A stretch of DNA of 64,000 nt from Croceibacterium_B sp963811255 (GCA_963811255.1 CAWEQI010000003.1:1-64000); one strand, 5' to 3'; numbered from the stretch's first letter, positions 9,223 to 17,943 are shown. Made by a program: numbers and translations. Notes: generated by a model from the sequence alone, not told the origin.

Positions 9223-10449
9223 CTAAGGCTTGAACAATCCCAGCGGGATGGATTCCGCCGCCGCCTTGTAGCCCTTGTCGTTCCCATGCAGGTGATCCCC
9301 GAAGTGGTAGCCTTCGCGGATCTTCTGCGGGTCGTTGGGGTCGGCGAACGCCTGGTCGAGGCGGATCACGGCGTCGAAGGCGCCGGAGTGGACGATCCAG
9401 TCGTTGATCTTCTCGCGCGCGGCCTCGCCTTCAGGCGACCAGTAGCTGGCGCCCTTGTACGGGCCGATCGGGCTGCCGATCACCTTGATCCCGTGCAGGT
9501 GGGCGCGGGCGATCAGCTGCTTGTAGCCGGCGATCATCTGGGCGACGTCGATCGGGGTATTGGCAAGGCCGGGGATCTGCGGGCCGCCGGTGCGCTTGGG
9601 CCCCCACTGGATGCCGAGGTCGTTCACCCCTTCGTAGACCAGCATGTACTTGACGTTGGGCAGGCTGAGCACGTCGTCGTCGAAGCGGGTCAGCGCGCTG
9701 TCGCCCATGCCGGGGCTGAGCACGCGGTTGCCGCTGATGCCCTCGTTGGCGACCGCCCACTCCATGTGGGCGGCGTGGAGCCGGTCGGCGAGGATGTCGG
9801 GCCAACGGGTGTTCTTGCCGACGGTTGCGCCGACGCCGTCGGTGATCGAATCGCCGTAGGCGACGATGGTGCCGAGCGCCTTGGGCGAATCGACGTCGAT
9901 CCCGGTGAGGAACGCGCGGAATTGCTTCTTGTCCGCCGGGGTGAAGGGCTTGCCGACGAAGTTGCCCGGCGGGGAGACGTCGAGCTCGTCGTCGCCGGTC
10001 AGGTGGCAGGTGCAGGGGCCGGTCGCCTCGGGGAGGTAGAACTCGACCCTGAGGCGCGAGAGATTGGGGGTCTTGAGGGCGACGGCGTCGCTGGTGAACG
10101 GCGCGCCGACCGGGATCACCGCGCTCGCGTCGCCGCCGAAGGTGAGCGGGCGGCTGGTGCCGGGGATTTCCTGGCCGGCGTCGTCGATGCGGAACACCCG
10201 CGCGGCGCCGATCTTCAGCGGATGCTGCCCGTAGCGATTGGAGAAGCGCACCCTGAGGCGGTCGCCGCCCTGGCTGACGCGCACGACCATGCTCAGGGTG
10301 ACGTTGTCGTAGCTCGCCGCGGCGAACGGCCCGGTGGTGCCGAGCGGCGGATGCGGCGGCGCGGTCCAGCTGGCGACCCACTTGGCCTGCGCGGGCGTGG
10401 CGGCGAGCGCCAGCGCGGCGGTGGCGAGAATGGTGGCTTTGAATTTCAT
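9223..10449 (-). CDS. Secreted SGNH/GDSL hydrolase
   Basis: Serine esterase/lipase of the SGNH fold, 408 aa, exported by a clear signal peptide (MKFKATILATAALALAATPA, cleavage after AQA at residue 22). Residues 23-190 form a beta-rich N-terminal domain. The hydrolase blocks follow: AYGDSITDG with nucleophile Ser201, GISGNR (block II glycine), EGVNDLG (block III asparagine) and GDHLHGNDKGY with Asp385 and His388. This arrangement is that of extracellular plant-type GDSL esterases acting on carbohydrate or lipid esters. It points towards the catabolic cluster but from the opposite strand, about 190 bp away, so it is a separate transcription unit. The 9033-9222 gap shows nothing I can identify. 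Confidence 0.85.
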   Translation of the reverse strand: MKFKATILATAALALAATPAQAKWVASWTAPPHPPLGTTGPFAAASYDNVTLSMVVRVSQGGDRLRVRFSNRYGQHPLKIGAARVFRIDDAGQEIPGTSRPLTFGGDASAVIPVGAPFTSDAVALKTPNLSRLRVEFYLPEATGPCTCHLTGDDELDVSPPGNFVGKPFTPADKKQFRAFLTGIDVDSPKALGTIVAYGDSITDGVGATVGKNTRWPDILADRLHAAHMEWAVANEGISGNRVLSPGMGDSALTRFDDDVLSLPNVKYMLVYEGVNDLGIQWGPKRTGGPQIPGLANTPIDVAQMIAGYKQLIARAHLHGIKVIGSPIGPYKGASYWSPEGEAAREKINDWIVHSGAFDAVIRLDQAFADPNDPQKIREGYHFGDHLHGNDKGYKAAAESIPLGLFKP

Positions 10450-10470
10450 CGTTGTCCCTCCCGATGTTTG

Positions 10471-10600
10471 ATCCTCCCCGGAACGGGGAGGTGGCAGACG
10501 CGAAGCGGCTGACGGAGGGGATTCTCCTCAGGCGTAACGCGTGTGGCGAATCCTCTCCACTATCCTTCGGATGGTCCCCCTCCCCGTGCCGGGGAGGATT
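10471..10600. repeat. Inverted pair of CCTCCCCG hairpin repeats (REPIN-like)
   Basis: Two hairpins of the same family facing each other. The left copy is ATCCTCCCCGGAACGGGGAG (10471-10490) and the right copy contains CTCCCCGTGCCGGGGAGGAT (10580-10599). Each arm continues inward with a GGGGGACC or GTGGCAG block and a second small hairpin. It separates two minus-strand genes and may end transcription of the NTF2-like gene. The same family occurs at 18101-18233 and around the DUF559 gene at 32379-32877. Confidence 0.8.
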
Positions 10601-10601
10601 G

Positions 10602-11216
10602 TTAGCGCTTCCACACCCAGTATTCCGGCCCCCAGCGCTCTTCGAGATCGGCGAGACATTCCTTGTGAATTTCGCGCACGCGGGAAGCGGGCATGAATTC
10701 GGCCGGGTCGATTTCCTCGATGCGCAGCGTGGACTTGTCCTCGTAGAGGTGCTCGCCCTTGAGCAGTGCGTTTTCGTCGTAGGGCCAGATGAACGCCTGC
10801 AGGCTGTGGACGAGGTACAGCCCGTCGTCCTTGTCGACCTTGTGGCCGAGCTTCTTCAATTCGGCGCCGGTGCTCATCTGGTGGAACCACATCTCGTCAG
10901 CGATGCCCCAGTCGGCCACCGCGACCATGTCGCCCGAGTTCCACAGCACGATCTCGCCGATACTGGAGTAGAAGTCGAACACGCCCTTTCGGCCCTTCAC
11001 CTGGAACGGATGATCGCCCCAGGTGATGTGATAGACCGGATCGTCGGCCATCATGTCGGGGGCGGTGATCTCCTCGAACATGCTCGCGCCTTCGAGGTGC
11101 ACGTGGCGGCAGTAGTTCTTGAGGATCGCGCGGTGCAGCGGGTTCTCGGTCCGCTCGAGCAGCTCGAGCGTCGGGTCCATGCAGTGGTAGACTTCGGTTT
11201 CGTACTTGCTGGCCAT
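10602..11216 (-). CDS. NTF2/SnoaL-like protein of unknown function
   Basis: Cytoplasmic protein of 204 aa. The pattern of an N-terminal helix pair (ELLERTENPLHRAILKNYCR) followed by aromatic-rich strands (DPVYHITWGDHPF, GEIVLWNSGDMVAVADWGI) suggests a cone-shaped NTF2/SnoaL fold, a scaffold used by isomerases, dehydratases and binding proteins. I recognise no catalytic signature. The ATG at 11216 is preceded by GAGAGGAG, which supports this start over longer readings that run into the permease gene. It is 53 bp downstream of the SulP permease, so the two may be co-transcribed. The 3' end abuts a hairpin repeat. Fold assignment is tentative. Confidence 0.55.
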   Translation of the reverse strand: MASKYETEVYHCMDPTLELLERTENPLHRAILKNYCRHVHLEGASMFEEITAPDMMADDPVYHITWGDHPFQVKGRKGVFDFYSSIGEIVLWNSGDMVAVADWGIADEMWFHQMSTGAELKKLGHKVDKDDGLYLVHSLQAFIWPYDENALLKGEHLYEDKSTLRIEEIDPAEFMPASRVREIHKECLADLEERWGPEYWVWKR

Positions 11217-11269
11217 AGGGGCTCCTCTCGGGGCGCACCCTAACGCGACCGGCGGCGCGGGCAATCCCC

Positions 11270-12514
11270 TTAGGCGGCGGCCGGCTTCCGCTTCTGCCAC
11301 CATTGCAGCGCCAGGCCGAGCGCGGTGCCGGTGGCGATGGCGGCGGTGAGGTCGATCAGCACGGTCATCGCTGCGGTGAGGAGCAGCAGGCCGAGCTCCC
11401 ATTTCGGCAGCGCCAGGCGGTGCGGCCAGCGGTGCGGCTCGCTCATCGCCCAGGCGGTGATGATCAGCAGGCCGGCGAGCGTCGGCAGGGCGAGTGCGCC
11501 GGCGAACGGGGCGAGCAGGGCCATCGCCGCGAGCACCACCAGCGCGTGGACCATGCCGGCCACCGGGGTGCGCCCGCCGGCATCGACGTTGGTCGCGGTG
11601 CGGGCGATGGCACCGGTCACCGGCAGACCGCCGAACAGCGGCGAGGCGACGTTGGCCGCACCCTGCGCGAGCAGTTCGGCGCCGGTGCGGTGGGCGCCGC
11701 CGAACATCCGGTCGGCGACCATCGCCGAGAGCAGCGACTCGATCGCCGCGAGGAGGGCGATGGTGACGGCGCTCGGGGCCATCTCGACGATCAGGTGCGC
11801 CGAGATCGGCGGCAGGTGCGGCCACGGCAACCCGTCCGGCAGCGCGCCGAAGGTGCCGGCGACCGTCGCCACGCCGGGCAGGGCGAACCAGGCGAGGGCG
11901 CTGAGGATCAGCACCACAACGGCGCGGCCGCGAAATTGCGGGGCGTAGCGGCGCACCAGGGCAATCCCGGCGACCGTTGCCACGCCGAGCGCGAGCGAGG
12001 GCCACTCGACGGTGCCGCGCGCCGCCCACAGGCCGTGCATCTTGGGGACGAAGTCGGCCGCCAGCTTGCCGGTGTGGAGGCCGGCGAGGTCCTTCAGCTG
12101 GCTCGCGGCGATGACGATCGCGATGCCGATGGTGAAGCCCTCGACCACCGCTTCGGGGATCAGCCGGATCAGCCGCCCGGCGCGGAGCAATCCGCCGATC
12201 ACCAGAATGACGCCGGCCATCAGTGTCGCCAGTTGCAGCCCGGCGAGGCCGTACTTGGCGATGATCCCGTAGACGACGACGATGAACGCACCGGTCGGCC
12301 CGCCGATCTGCACCCGACTGCCGCCGAGCGCCGACACCAGGAAGCCGCCGACCACCGCGGTGATCAGCCCCGCCGCCGGCGGCGCGCCCGAGGCGATGGC
12401 GATGGCGATGGAGAGCGGCAGCGCCACCAGCGCGACGGTCGCGCCGGCGATGGAGTCGTGGAGGAACTGCCCCCGGTCGTAAGTGGCGAGGGTGGTGAGG
12501 AGTTTGGGTTTCAT
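11270..12514 (-). CDS. SulP-family anion permease lacking a STAS domain
   Basis: Inner-membrane anion transporter of 414 aa with many hydrophobic segments from residue 20 to the C-terminus. Family marks are DSIAGATVALVALPLSIAIA near the N-terminus, GGSRVQIGGPTGAFIVVV and GGLPVTGAIARTATNVDAGG with GRTPVAGMVHAL. SulP proteins carry sulfate, bicarbonate or organic dicarboxylates. Most have a cytoplasmic STAS domain after the membrane part, but here the protein stops at WWQKRKPAAA directly after the last helix. No STAS gene, sulfate-assimilation gene or carbonic anhydrase is adjacent, so the anion cannot be assigned. Confidence 0.85.
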   Translation of the reverse strand: MKPKLLTTLATYDRGQFLHDSIAGATVALVALPLSIAIAIASGAPPAAGLITAVVGGFLVSALGGSRVQIGGPTGAFIVVVYGIIAKYGLAGLQLATLMAGVILVIGGLLRAGRLIRLIPEAVVEGFTIGIAIVIAASQLKDLAGLHTGKLAADFVPKMHGLWAARGTVEWPSLALGVATVAGIALVRRYAPQFRGRAVVVLILSALAWFALPGVATVAGTFGALPDGLPWPHLPPISAHLIVEMAPSAVTIALLAAIESLLSAMVADRMFGGAHRTGAELLAQGAANVASPLFGGLPVTGAIARTATNVDAGGRTPVAGMVHALVVLAAMALLAPFAGALALPTLAGLLIITAWAMSEPHRWPHRLALPKWELGLLLLTAAMTVLIDLTAAIATGTALGLALQWWQKRKPAAA

Positions 12515-12613
12515 GGGTTAGCCGCGAAATGCCATGGCAGGAGTTAGGGGATGGCGCTCTCCGGGATTTTGCGAGGTTGCGTTGCCGGGAGTGCCCCGCC
12601 CCTCAAGTGTCCC

Positions 12614-13021
12614 CTAAAGTGCCTGAGTTGGCGAGGCGCAGCTATTGAGCACGTGCGCTTGATCGTTCGTCAGCGGTCGGTCGGAGCGGACGACAACCTC
12701 ACCAGGTTTGAAAATACCGGCGTAGAGCGTGATTAATTGGCCCTCCGAATTGATAAGCGATTTGCCCGCGCAGGCTCCCCACCCACACCCTTCAATGGCG
12801 GTCAACTTGCCGAAAGGCGACCGGCCGTTGCTGATCAGACATTTATAGAAGGTTTCGGAGTAGACGGTCGTAGTGAGTTTAAACACCGTCGGAGGTTCGT
12901 GGTCACAAGCTGAAACCGTAGCAAGAGCAAGGCAAATGAGTCCTAAGCTCCTGGTGCGCCATCGCCGTTTCTGTCTTGGAGAGTTGCTGCAGGTTCGTGT
13001 GCAACCAGCCCGCCCGATCAC
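12614..13021 (-). CDS. Small lipoprotein of unknown function overlapping the ftsK stop
   Basis: Protein of about 135 aa with a basic N-region, a short hydrophobic stretch (SLGLICLALATVSAC) and a lipobox cysteine near residue 39, so probably a lipoprotein. No domain is recognised; the mature part has several further cysteines (YKCLISNG, CGWGACAGK, LNSCASP) that could form disulfides in the periplasm. No in-frame ATG exists before the hydrophobic segment. The best start is GTG at 13019-13021, which overlaps the ftsK TGA as GTGA and implies translational coupling. By eye the gene is far less GC-rich than ftsK, suggesting later acquisition. The start choice is inferred. Confidence 0.5.
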   Translation of the reverse strand: MIGRAGCTRTCSNSPRQKRRWRTRSLGLICLALATVSACDHEPPTVFKLTTTVYSETFYKCLISNGRSPFGKLTAIEGCGWGACAGKSLINSEGQLITLYAGIFKPGEVVVRSDRPLTNDQAHVLNSCASPTQAL

Positions 13022-15336
13022 AACGGATTGCCGTCCCGATCCCGATAGATTTCGCGCCGGCCGACGTGGTTCGCCGGGCCGACCAGCCCTTCGCCTTCCA
13101 TCCGCTCGATCCATTTGGCGGCGGTGTTGTAGCCGACGCCCATCTGGCGCTGAAGCCACGAGCCGGACGCCTTCTGGTTCTCGATCACGATCTGGCACGC
13201 CTGGCGGTACTTGCGTTCCTCGGGGTTGTCGGACGCGGTGAACTCGTCCTCGAACGCAAAGCCGTCCTCGGGCTCTTCGGTGACCGAGTCGACGTAAGCC
13301 GGCTCGCCCTGGCCGCGCCAGTGCTCGGCGACGCGCTCGACTTCCTCGTCGGAGACGAACGGGCCGTGGACGCGGGTGAGCGCGCCACTGCTCGGCTTGT
13401 AGAGCATGTCGCCCTTGCCGAGCAGCTGCTCGGCGCCCTGTTCGCCGAGGATCGTGCGGGAATCGATCCGGCTGGTGACGTTGAAGCTGATGCGGGTCGG
13501 CAGGTTGGCCTTGATGACGCCGGTGATGACGTCGACCGAGGGGCGCTGGGTGGCCATGATCAGGTGGATGCCGGCGGCGCGGCTCTTCTGGCTGAGGCGC
13601 TGAATCAGCACCTCGATCTCCTTGCCGGCGGTGACCATCAGGTCGGCCAGCTCGTCGACGATCAGGACGATCTGCGGCAGCACCTCGTAATCGAGCTGCT
13701 CTTCCTCATAGATCTCGTCGCCGGTGTCGGGATCGAAACCGGCTTGGACGCGGCGGCCGAGCGGCTTGCCCTTGGCGATCGCCGCCCTGACCCGCTCGTT
13801 GAACCCGCCGATGTTGCGCGCGCCGATGTCGCTCATCATCCGGTAGCGCTTCTCCATCTCCCCGACCGCCCACTTGAGCGCGCGCACCGCCTTGTGAGGC
13901 TCGGTGACGACCGGCGAGAGCAAATGGGGGATGTCGTCGTAGCTCTTCAGCTCGAGGATCTTGGGATCGATCAGGATCAGTCGGCACTCGTTCGGCGTGA
14001 AGCGATAGAGCAGGCTCAGCAGGATGCAGTTGAGCCCGACCGACTTGCCCGAGCCGGTGGTGCCGGCAACCAGCAGGTGCGGCATCGCGGCGAGGTCGGC
14101 GACGATCGGCTCGCCGGCGATGTCCTTGCCGAGGATGATCGGCAAGCCGCCCTTGCTGCCGTGGAACGCCTCGCTGCCGACCAGCTCCTTGAAGCTGACC
14201 ATCGCCCGGTGAGCGTTGGGCAGCTCGATGCCCATCACCGTCTTGCCCGGGATCGACGAGACGCGGGCGCTGATCGCACTCATGTTGCGGGCAACGTCTT
14301 CGGCGAGGCCGATCACCCGGCTGGCCTTGATCCCCGGCGCGGGCTCCAGTTCGTACATCGTCACCACCGGGCCGGTGCGCACGGCGACGATCTCGCCCTT
14401 GACGTTGAAATCGTCGAGCACGGTTTCGAGCAGGCGGGCGTTGCGCTCGAGGGCGAGCTTGTCGAGTTTGGGCGCGCGATCGGCTGGCGGATCTTCGAGC
14501 AGGTCGGGGCTCGGCAGCTGGTAGGCTTCGAACAGGTCTTTCTGCTTCGTCTTGCCGGGCCTGGCCGGACGCGGCGCGCGCGTGGGGTCGCTGATCTCAG
14601 GCGGCTTGCGGCCGACCGGCTCGACTTCGGGTTCGGGCCGCGGCTCGCGCACACGCTTCTCGCGAGCGGGCTTGAACGGGTTTTCGTTGCGCGGCAGCGA
14701 GGGCAGGCGGCGGAGCATGCGGGGCAGGGTAAGAAGCTGCGCCCAATCGAACGCGAACACCCGGCCGATCAGCACCGCGCCGCCGACGAGGCAGGCGAGG
14801 CCGAGGCCGAGGATAGTCCAGACTTGCCACGCCTGCGGCAGCCGACCGGCAAACGCGGTGATGCCCTTGGCCCCGAGCAGCCCGGCAAGGCCGCCGAGGC
14901 TCGCCGGCAGGTTGCCGCCCGGCTTGTCGTAGGTCAGGCCGAGCACCGTGCACAGCAGCACCATGCCGAGCAGCATCATCGCCACGGTGCGCCACCAGGT
15001 GCGGCCGTGCGGCGTTTCCTCGTCCTCTGCGTCGCGCCACAGCTTGCGGGCGAAGGCGTAGAGCAGCGGCAGCAGCAGCACGGCGAGGACGCCGAAGCCG
15101 AGCAGCGCCAGGTCCGCCGCCCAGGCGCCGGGGTAGCCCATCCAGTTGAGCGGCGGCCCGCTGGCGGCGGTCGAGAACGAGGGGTCGGTCTGGTGGTAGG
15201 ACAGCAGCGCCAGGCCGAGGAACCCGGTGGCGAAATAGAGCACCACCGCCCCGCCGAGCTGCAGCGCGCGCGCCAGCGACCGGCGGAACGCCGCGCGCCA
15301 GTCGGCCGGTTGTGCCTTTGCTGCCCTGGTCGCCAT
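13018..15336 (-). CDS. ftsK: DNA translocase FtsK
   Basis: Septal DNA pump that clears and aligns sister chromosomes at division. The 772-aa protein begins with four membrane helices within residues 27-190, then a short charged proline-rich linker (about 210-290). The RecA-like motor has Walker A GTTGSGKS at 425-432 and Walker B LIVDELADLM. The C-terminal winged-helix gamma domain (ASGSWLQRQMGVGYNTAAK) reads polarity sequences on DNA. The linker is short, as usual in alphaproteobacteria. Upstream lies a repeat-filled spacer; downstream a small lipoprotein gene overlaps the stop codon by 4 bp. Confidence 0.97.
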   Translation of the reverse strand: MATRAAKAQPADWRAAFRRSLARALQLGGAVVLYFATGFLGLALLSYHQTDPSFSTAASGPPLNWMGYPGAWAADLALLGFGVLAVLLLPLLYAFARKLWRDAEDEETPHGRTWWRTVAMMLLGMVLLCTVLGLTYDKPGGNLPASLGGLAGLLGAKGITAFAGRLPQAWQVWTILGLGLACLVGGAVLIGRVFAFDWAQLLTLPRMLRRLPSLPRNENPFKPAREKRVREPRPEPEVEPVGRKPPEISDPTRAPRPARPGKTKQKDLFEAYQLPSPDLLEDPPADRAPKLDKLALERNARLLETVLDDFNVKGEIVAVRTGPVVTMYELEPAPGIKASRVIGLAEDVARNMSAISARVSSIPGKTVMGIELPNAHRAMVSFKELVGSEAFHGSKGGLPIILGKDIAGEPIVADLAAMPHLLVAGTTGSGKSVGLNCILLSLLYRFTPNECRLILIDPKILELKSYDDIPHLLSPVVTEPHKAVRALKWAVGEMEKRYRMMSDIGARNIGGFNERVRAAIAKGKPLGRRVQAGFDPDTGDEIYEEEQLDYEVLPQIVLIVDELADLMVTAGKEIEVLIQRLSQKSRAAGIHLIMATQRPSVDVITGVIKANLPTRISFNVTSRIDSRTILGEQGAEQLLGKGDMLYKPSSGALTRVHGPFVSDEEVERVAEHWRGQGEPAYVDSVTEEPEDGFAFEDEFTASDNPEERKYRQACQIVIENQKASGSWLQRQMGVGYNTAAKWIERMEGEGLVGPANHVGRREIYRDRDGNPL

Positions 15337-15425
15337 CGCCTGACCCCTTCGCGCGGGAGAATCGCAGGTGGCGGACTCCGCGTCAAGGAATCACGTTTTG
15401 TTTCCGTAGCGGTGTGCCTGTTTTG

Positions 15426-15577
15426 TCGCACGCAAAGGCGCAAAGAGCGTATGCCCAGCCGCGAAGCGGCCATTTTGTGAGTAATGTTGTCCGACGAAGC
15501 CGGGCCCCTTCGGCTGGCCGGCAGGCCGGCCGCTCAGGACAGGCTTCGCGCCTTTCAGCCTTCGCGCCTTTGCGTGC
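15426..15577. repeat. Inverted GCACGCAAAGGCGC-type repeat pair between ftsK and the ThiE-like gene
   Basis: TCGCACGCAAAGGCGCAAAG at 15426-15445 is mirrored by CTTCGCGCCTTTGCGTGC at 15560-15577. Between them lie smaller palindromes, including GGCCGGCAGGCCGGCC near 15518. I see no gene in the 15337-15582 spacer. The repeat resembles intergenic palindromic elements rather than an insertion sequence, because no transposase or target-site duplication is visible. Confidence 0.6.
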
Positions 15578-15582
15578 AAACT

Positions 15583-16116
15583 TCAGGACAACCCGTCGAT
15601 GGCCGCCCAACGAGGCCATTGGAGCCGATGCGCGGTGTGAGCGGTCATCCCGCCGAGCGCGATCACCGGCATTTGTGCATGGCTTGCCAAGAGACGGAAG
15701 CGCAGCGGACCAAGCGCCGCAGCTGCGGGGTGCGAGCGGGTGGGGAAGGCGGGCGAAAGCAGCACCGCGTCGGCCTTGAGGCGGTTGGCGAGGCCGATTT
15801 CCGCCAGGCTGTGCGCGGTGGCGAGGGTGAGCAGGCCGCGCGTCGGATAGAGTGCGCGCGGCGGGCCGTAGAGACCGTCGGCGCCCCATTCGAGCGCGGT
15901 GATCGCGTCGTCGGCGAGGATCAGCACATGGCCGCGCGCGCGGGCGATGCAGGCAAGGGTGAACCAGCGGCCGATGCGCTGCTCGGGGGGCAGGTGATAG
16001 TGGCGGTAGACGAACCCCGATCCGCGCGGCAGGCGTTCGAGCGCGCGCTCCAGCACAGCGTCGTTCCGCTCGTCGGAGAGCAGCCACAGGTCGGGCAGAG
16101 GGTGGCGCGCGGGCAT
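15583..16116 (-). CDS. Thiamine phosphate synthase / TenI family protein
   Basis: TIM-barrel protein of 177 aa resembling ThiE/TenI. ThiE joins the pyrimidine and thiazole halves of thiamine. Family-like stretches are WLLSDERND at the N-terminus, GADGLYGP, LTLATAHSLAEIGLA (the AHS motif), DAVLLSPAFPTRSHP (the SPxFPT motif) and PVIALGGMT near the end. It is shorter than typical ThiE (about 210 aa), and the first phosphate/pyrimidine-binding region is condensed, so it may be a TenI-like or divergent enzyme rather than a working synthase. It is transcribed divergently from yggS with only 22 bp between starts. No other thiamine gene is near. Confidence 0.7.
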   Translation of the reverse strand: MPARHPLPDLWLLSDERNDAVLERALERLPRGSGFVYRHYHLPPEQRIGRWFTLACIARARGHVLILADDAITALEWGADGLYGPPRALYPTRGLLTLATAHSLAEIGLANRLKADAVLLSPAFPTRSHPAAAALGPLRFRLLASHAQMPVIALGGMTAHTAHRLQWPRWAAIDGLS

Positions 16117-16138
16117 CGCCGCGCTATAGCGCCGCCCC

Positions 16139-16801
16139 ATGGAAAGCGCAGCCACGAGGCTCGAAGCTGTCCGCGAGCGGATCGCGCATGCCTGCAAGGT
16201 CGCCGGGCGGGAGACGCACGAGGTGACGCTGGTCGCGGTCAGCAAGACCCATCCCGCCGAGGCGATCGCCCCGCTGCTCGAAGCCGGGCAGAGGGTGTTC
16301 GGCGAAAACCGGGTGCAGGAAGCGCAAGCCAAGTGGCCCGAGTTACGCCAGCGCTGGCCGACCGCCGAACTGCACCTTGTCGGGCAGCTGCAGTCGAACA
16401 AGGCGGGCGATGCCGTCGCGCTGTTCGACTGCATCCATTCGCTCGACCGGCCGAGCCTGGTCAAGGCGCTCGCCCGGGCGATGGACAAGGCGGACCGACG
16501 GGTGCCGTGCTTCGTTCAGGTCGATATCGGCGACGAGCCGCAGAAAGGCGGCTGCGCGATTGGCGAGCTGCCCGCGCTGCTCGAGCAGGCGCGCGCGGCG
16601 GACCTGCCGGTGATCGGCCTGATGTGCGTGCCCCCGTTCGGCATCGAGCCGGCGCCGTTCTTCGCCCTGCTCGACAAGTTCGCCCGCGACCACGGCCTGC
16701 CCGGCCGCAGCATGGGCATGAGCGGCGACTACGAAACCGCGATCATGCTCGGCGCGACGCATGTGCGGGTGGGGACGGCGCTGTTCGGGGAGCGGGAGTA
16801 A
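16139..16801 (+). CDS. PLP homeostasis protein, YggS family
   Basis: Pyridoxal-5'-phosphate-binding alanine-racemase-fold protein (220 aa) that buffers cellular PLP and affects amino-acid pools. The PLP lysine lies in TLVAVSKTHP. Other marks are FGENRVQEAQ, HLVGQLQSNKA, the GLMCVPPF motif (GLM in the family) and the C-terminal GMSGDYETAI and RVGTALFG. Length is normal. The 3' end runs straight into a palindromic repeat that separates it from the convergent mreB gene. Confidence 0.92.
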   Translation: MESAATRLEAVRERIAHACKVAGRETHEVTLVAVSKTHPAEAIAPLLEAGQRVFGENRVQEAQAKWPELRQRWPTAELHLVGQLQSNKAGDAVALFDCIHSLDRPSLVKALARAMDKADRRVPCFVQVDIGDEPQKGGCAIGELPALLEQARAADLPVIGLMCVPPFGIEPAPFFALLDKFARDHGLPGRSMGMSGDYETAIMLGATHVRVGTALFGERE

Positions 16802-16802
16802 G

Positions 16803-16900
16803 CGTCGTCCCGGCGAAAGCCGGGACCGCTGCAAGTCGGGTTGAACCGTCGAGGCTTGCGCCAGGAGCGCAGCGGTCCCGGGTCAAGCCCGGGACGACGC
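16803..16900. repeat. Inverted pair of GTCCCGG...CCGGGAC palindromes
   Basis: Left hairpin GTCCCGGCGAAAGCCGGGAC (16807-16826) followed by CGCTG, and right hairpin GTCCCGGGTCAAGCCCGGGAC preceded by CAGCG, so the two units face each other. Both ends carry CGTCGTCC/GGACGACG. It fills the whole space between the convergent yggS and mreB genes and probably ends transcription from both sides. A second copy lies at 34506-34590. Confidence 0.75.
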
Positions 16901-17943
16901 TACACCGTGTGCAGCACCCCGCGGTACTCCATGTCCTCCAGCGCCCGCCCCGCGCCGCAGGCGACGCAGTAGAGCGGATCGTCGGCGCGGACCACCGGCA
17001 GGCCGGTCGATTCGCTGAGCACGGTGTCGAGCCCGGACAGCAGCGAGCCGCCGCCGGTCATGACGATGCCGCCCTCGATGATGTCGGCGGCGATCTCGGG
17101 CGCGGTCATCTCGAGCGCGTTGCGCACGCCGTCGACGATCTGGCCGACGGTCTCGGACAGCGCCTCGACGATCTCGTCCTGGCCGATCTGCTTTTCGGTC
17201 GGCACCCCGCGGACCACGTCGCGGCCGCGGATTTTCGCGGTCAGTGGCTGTTCGCCGGTCTGCGTGGCCGCGCCGATCTCGAACTTGATTCGCTCGGCGG
17301 TCGCTTCGCCGATCACCAGGTTATGGTTGCGGCGCACGTGGGCGGCGATCGCGTCGTCCATCTGGTCGCCGCCGACGCGCAAGCTCAGCGTGACCGCCAG
17401 GCCGCCGACCGACAGCACGCCGACTTCGGTCGAGCCGCCGCCGATGTCGACCACCATCGAGCCGATCGGGCGGGTCACCGGCAGATCGGCGCCGATCGCC
17501 GCCGCCATCGGCTCGTCGATCAGCCACACCTTGCGGGCGCCGGCGTTGGTCGCGGCGTCGCGGATCGCGCGGCGCTCGACCGCGGTCGAGCCCGAGGGCA
17601 CGCACAGCACGATCTCCGGGCTGCCGCGCAGGCGCACCCCGGCGTTGGCCTTGGCCTTGGCCATGAAGTGCTTGATCATCTCCTCGGCGATCTCGAGGTC
17701 GGCGATGACCCCGTGGCGCAGCGGGCGGATGGTCTCGACGTTGTCGGGAGTCTTGCCGAGCATCAGCTTGGCGTCGTCGCCGACCGCGCGCACTCGGCGA
17801 ATGCCCTGGATCGTTTCCAGTGTCACCACCGAAGGCTCGCCGAGAACGATCCCGTGCCCCTTCAGGTAAACGACTGTGTTGGCGGTGCCGAGATCGATCG
17901 CGAGATCGGCGGCGCGAAGGGGAAAATATCCCATGAATGACAT
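16900..17943 (-). CDS. mreB: Rod shape-determining protein MreB
   Basis: Bacterial actin homologue (347 aa) that guides lateral cell-wall synthesis beneath the inner membrane. The phosphate-1 loop reads DLAIDLGTANTVVY, the connecting region LCVPSGSTAVERRAI, the phosphate-2 loop VVDIGGGSTEVGVLS, and the adenosine motif GGIVMTGGGSLLSGL. The N-terminal MSFMGYFPL resembles the amphipathic membrane-binding start. mreC, mreD, pbp2 and rodA are absent on both sides: downstream is the convergent yggS and upstream a repeat and glnD, so this copy is separated from the usual shape operon. Confidence 0.95.
   Translation of the reverse strand: MSFMGYFPLRAADLAIDLGTANTVVYLKGHGIVLGEPSVVTLETIQGIRRVRAVGDDAKLMLGKTPDNVETIRPLRHGVIADLEIAEEMIKHFMAKAKANAGVRLRGSPEIVLCVPSGSTAVERRAIRDAATNAGARKVWLIDEPMAAAIGADLPVTRPIGSMVVDIGGGSTEVGVLSVGGLAVTLSLRVGGDQMDDAIAAHVRRNHNLVIGEATAERIKFEIGAATQTGEQPLTAKIRGRDVVRGVPTEKQIGQDEIVEALSETVGQIVDGVRNALEMTAPEIAADIIEGGIVMTGGGSLLSGLDTVLSESTGLPVVRADDPLYCVACGAGRALEDMEYRGVLHTV

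Noticed and set aside
10602..12029. Longer reading of the NTF2-like gene running into the SulP gene
   Set aside because: The N-terminal 270 residues would be Arg/Pro-rich noise overlapping the permease; ATG 11216 has a good ribosome-binding site.
11303..12547. 414-codon frame antisense to the SulP permease
   Set aside because: Composition is arginine/glutamine/glycine-rich, without hydrophobic or domain structure; it is a shadow of the permease gene.
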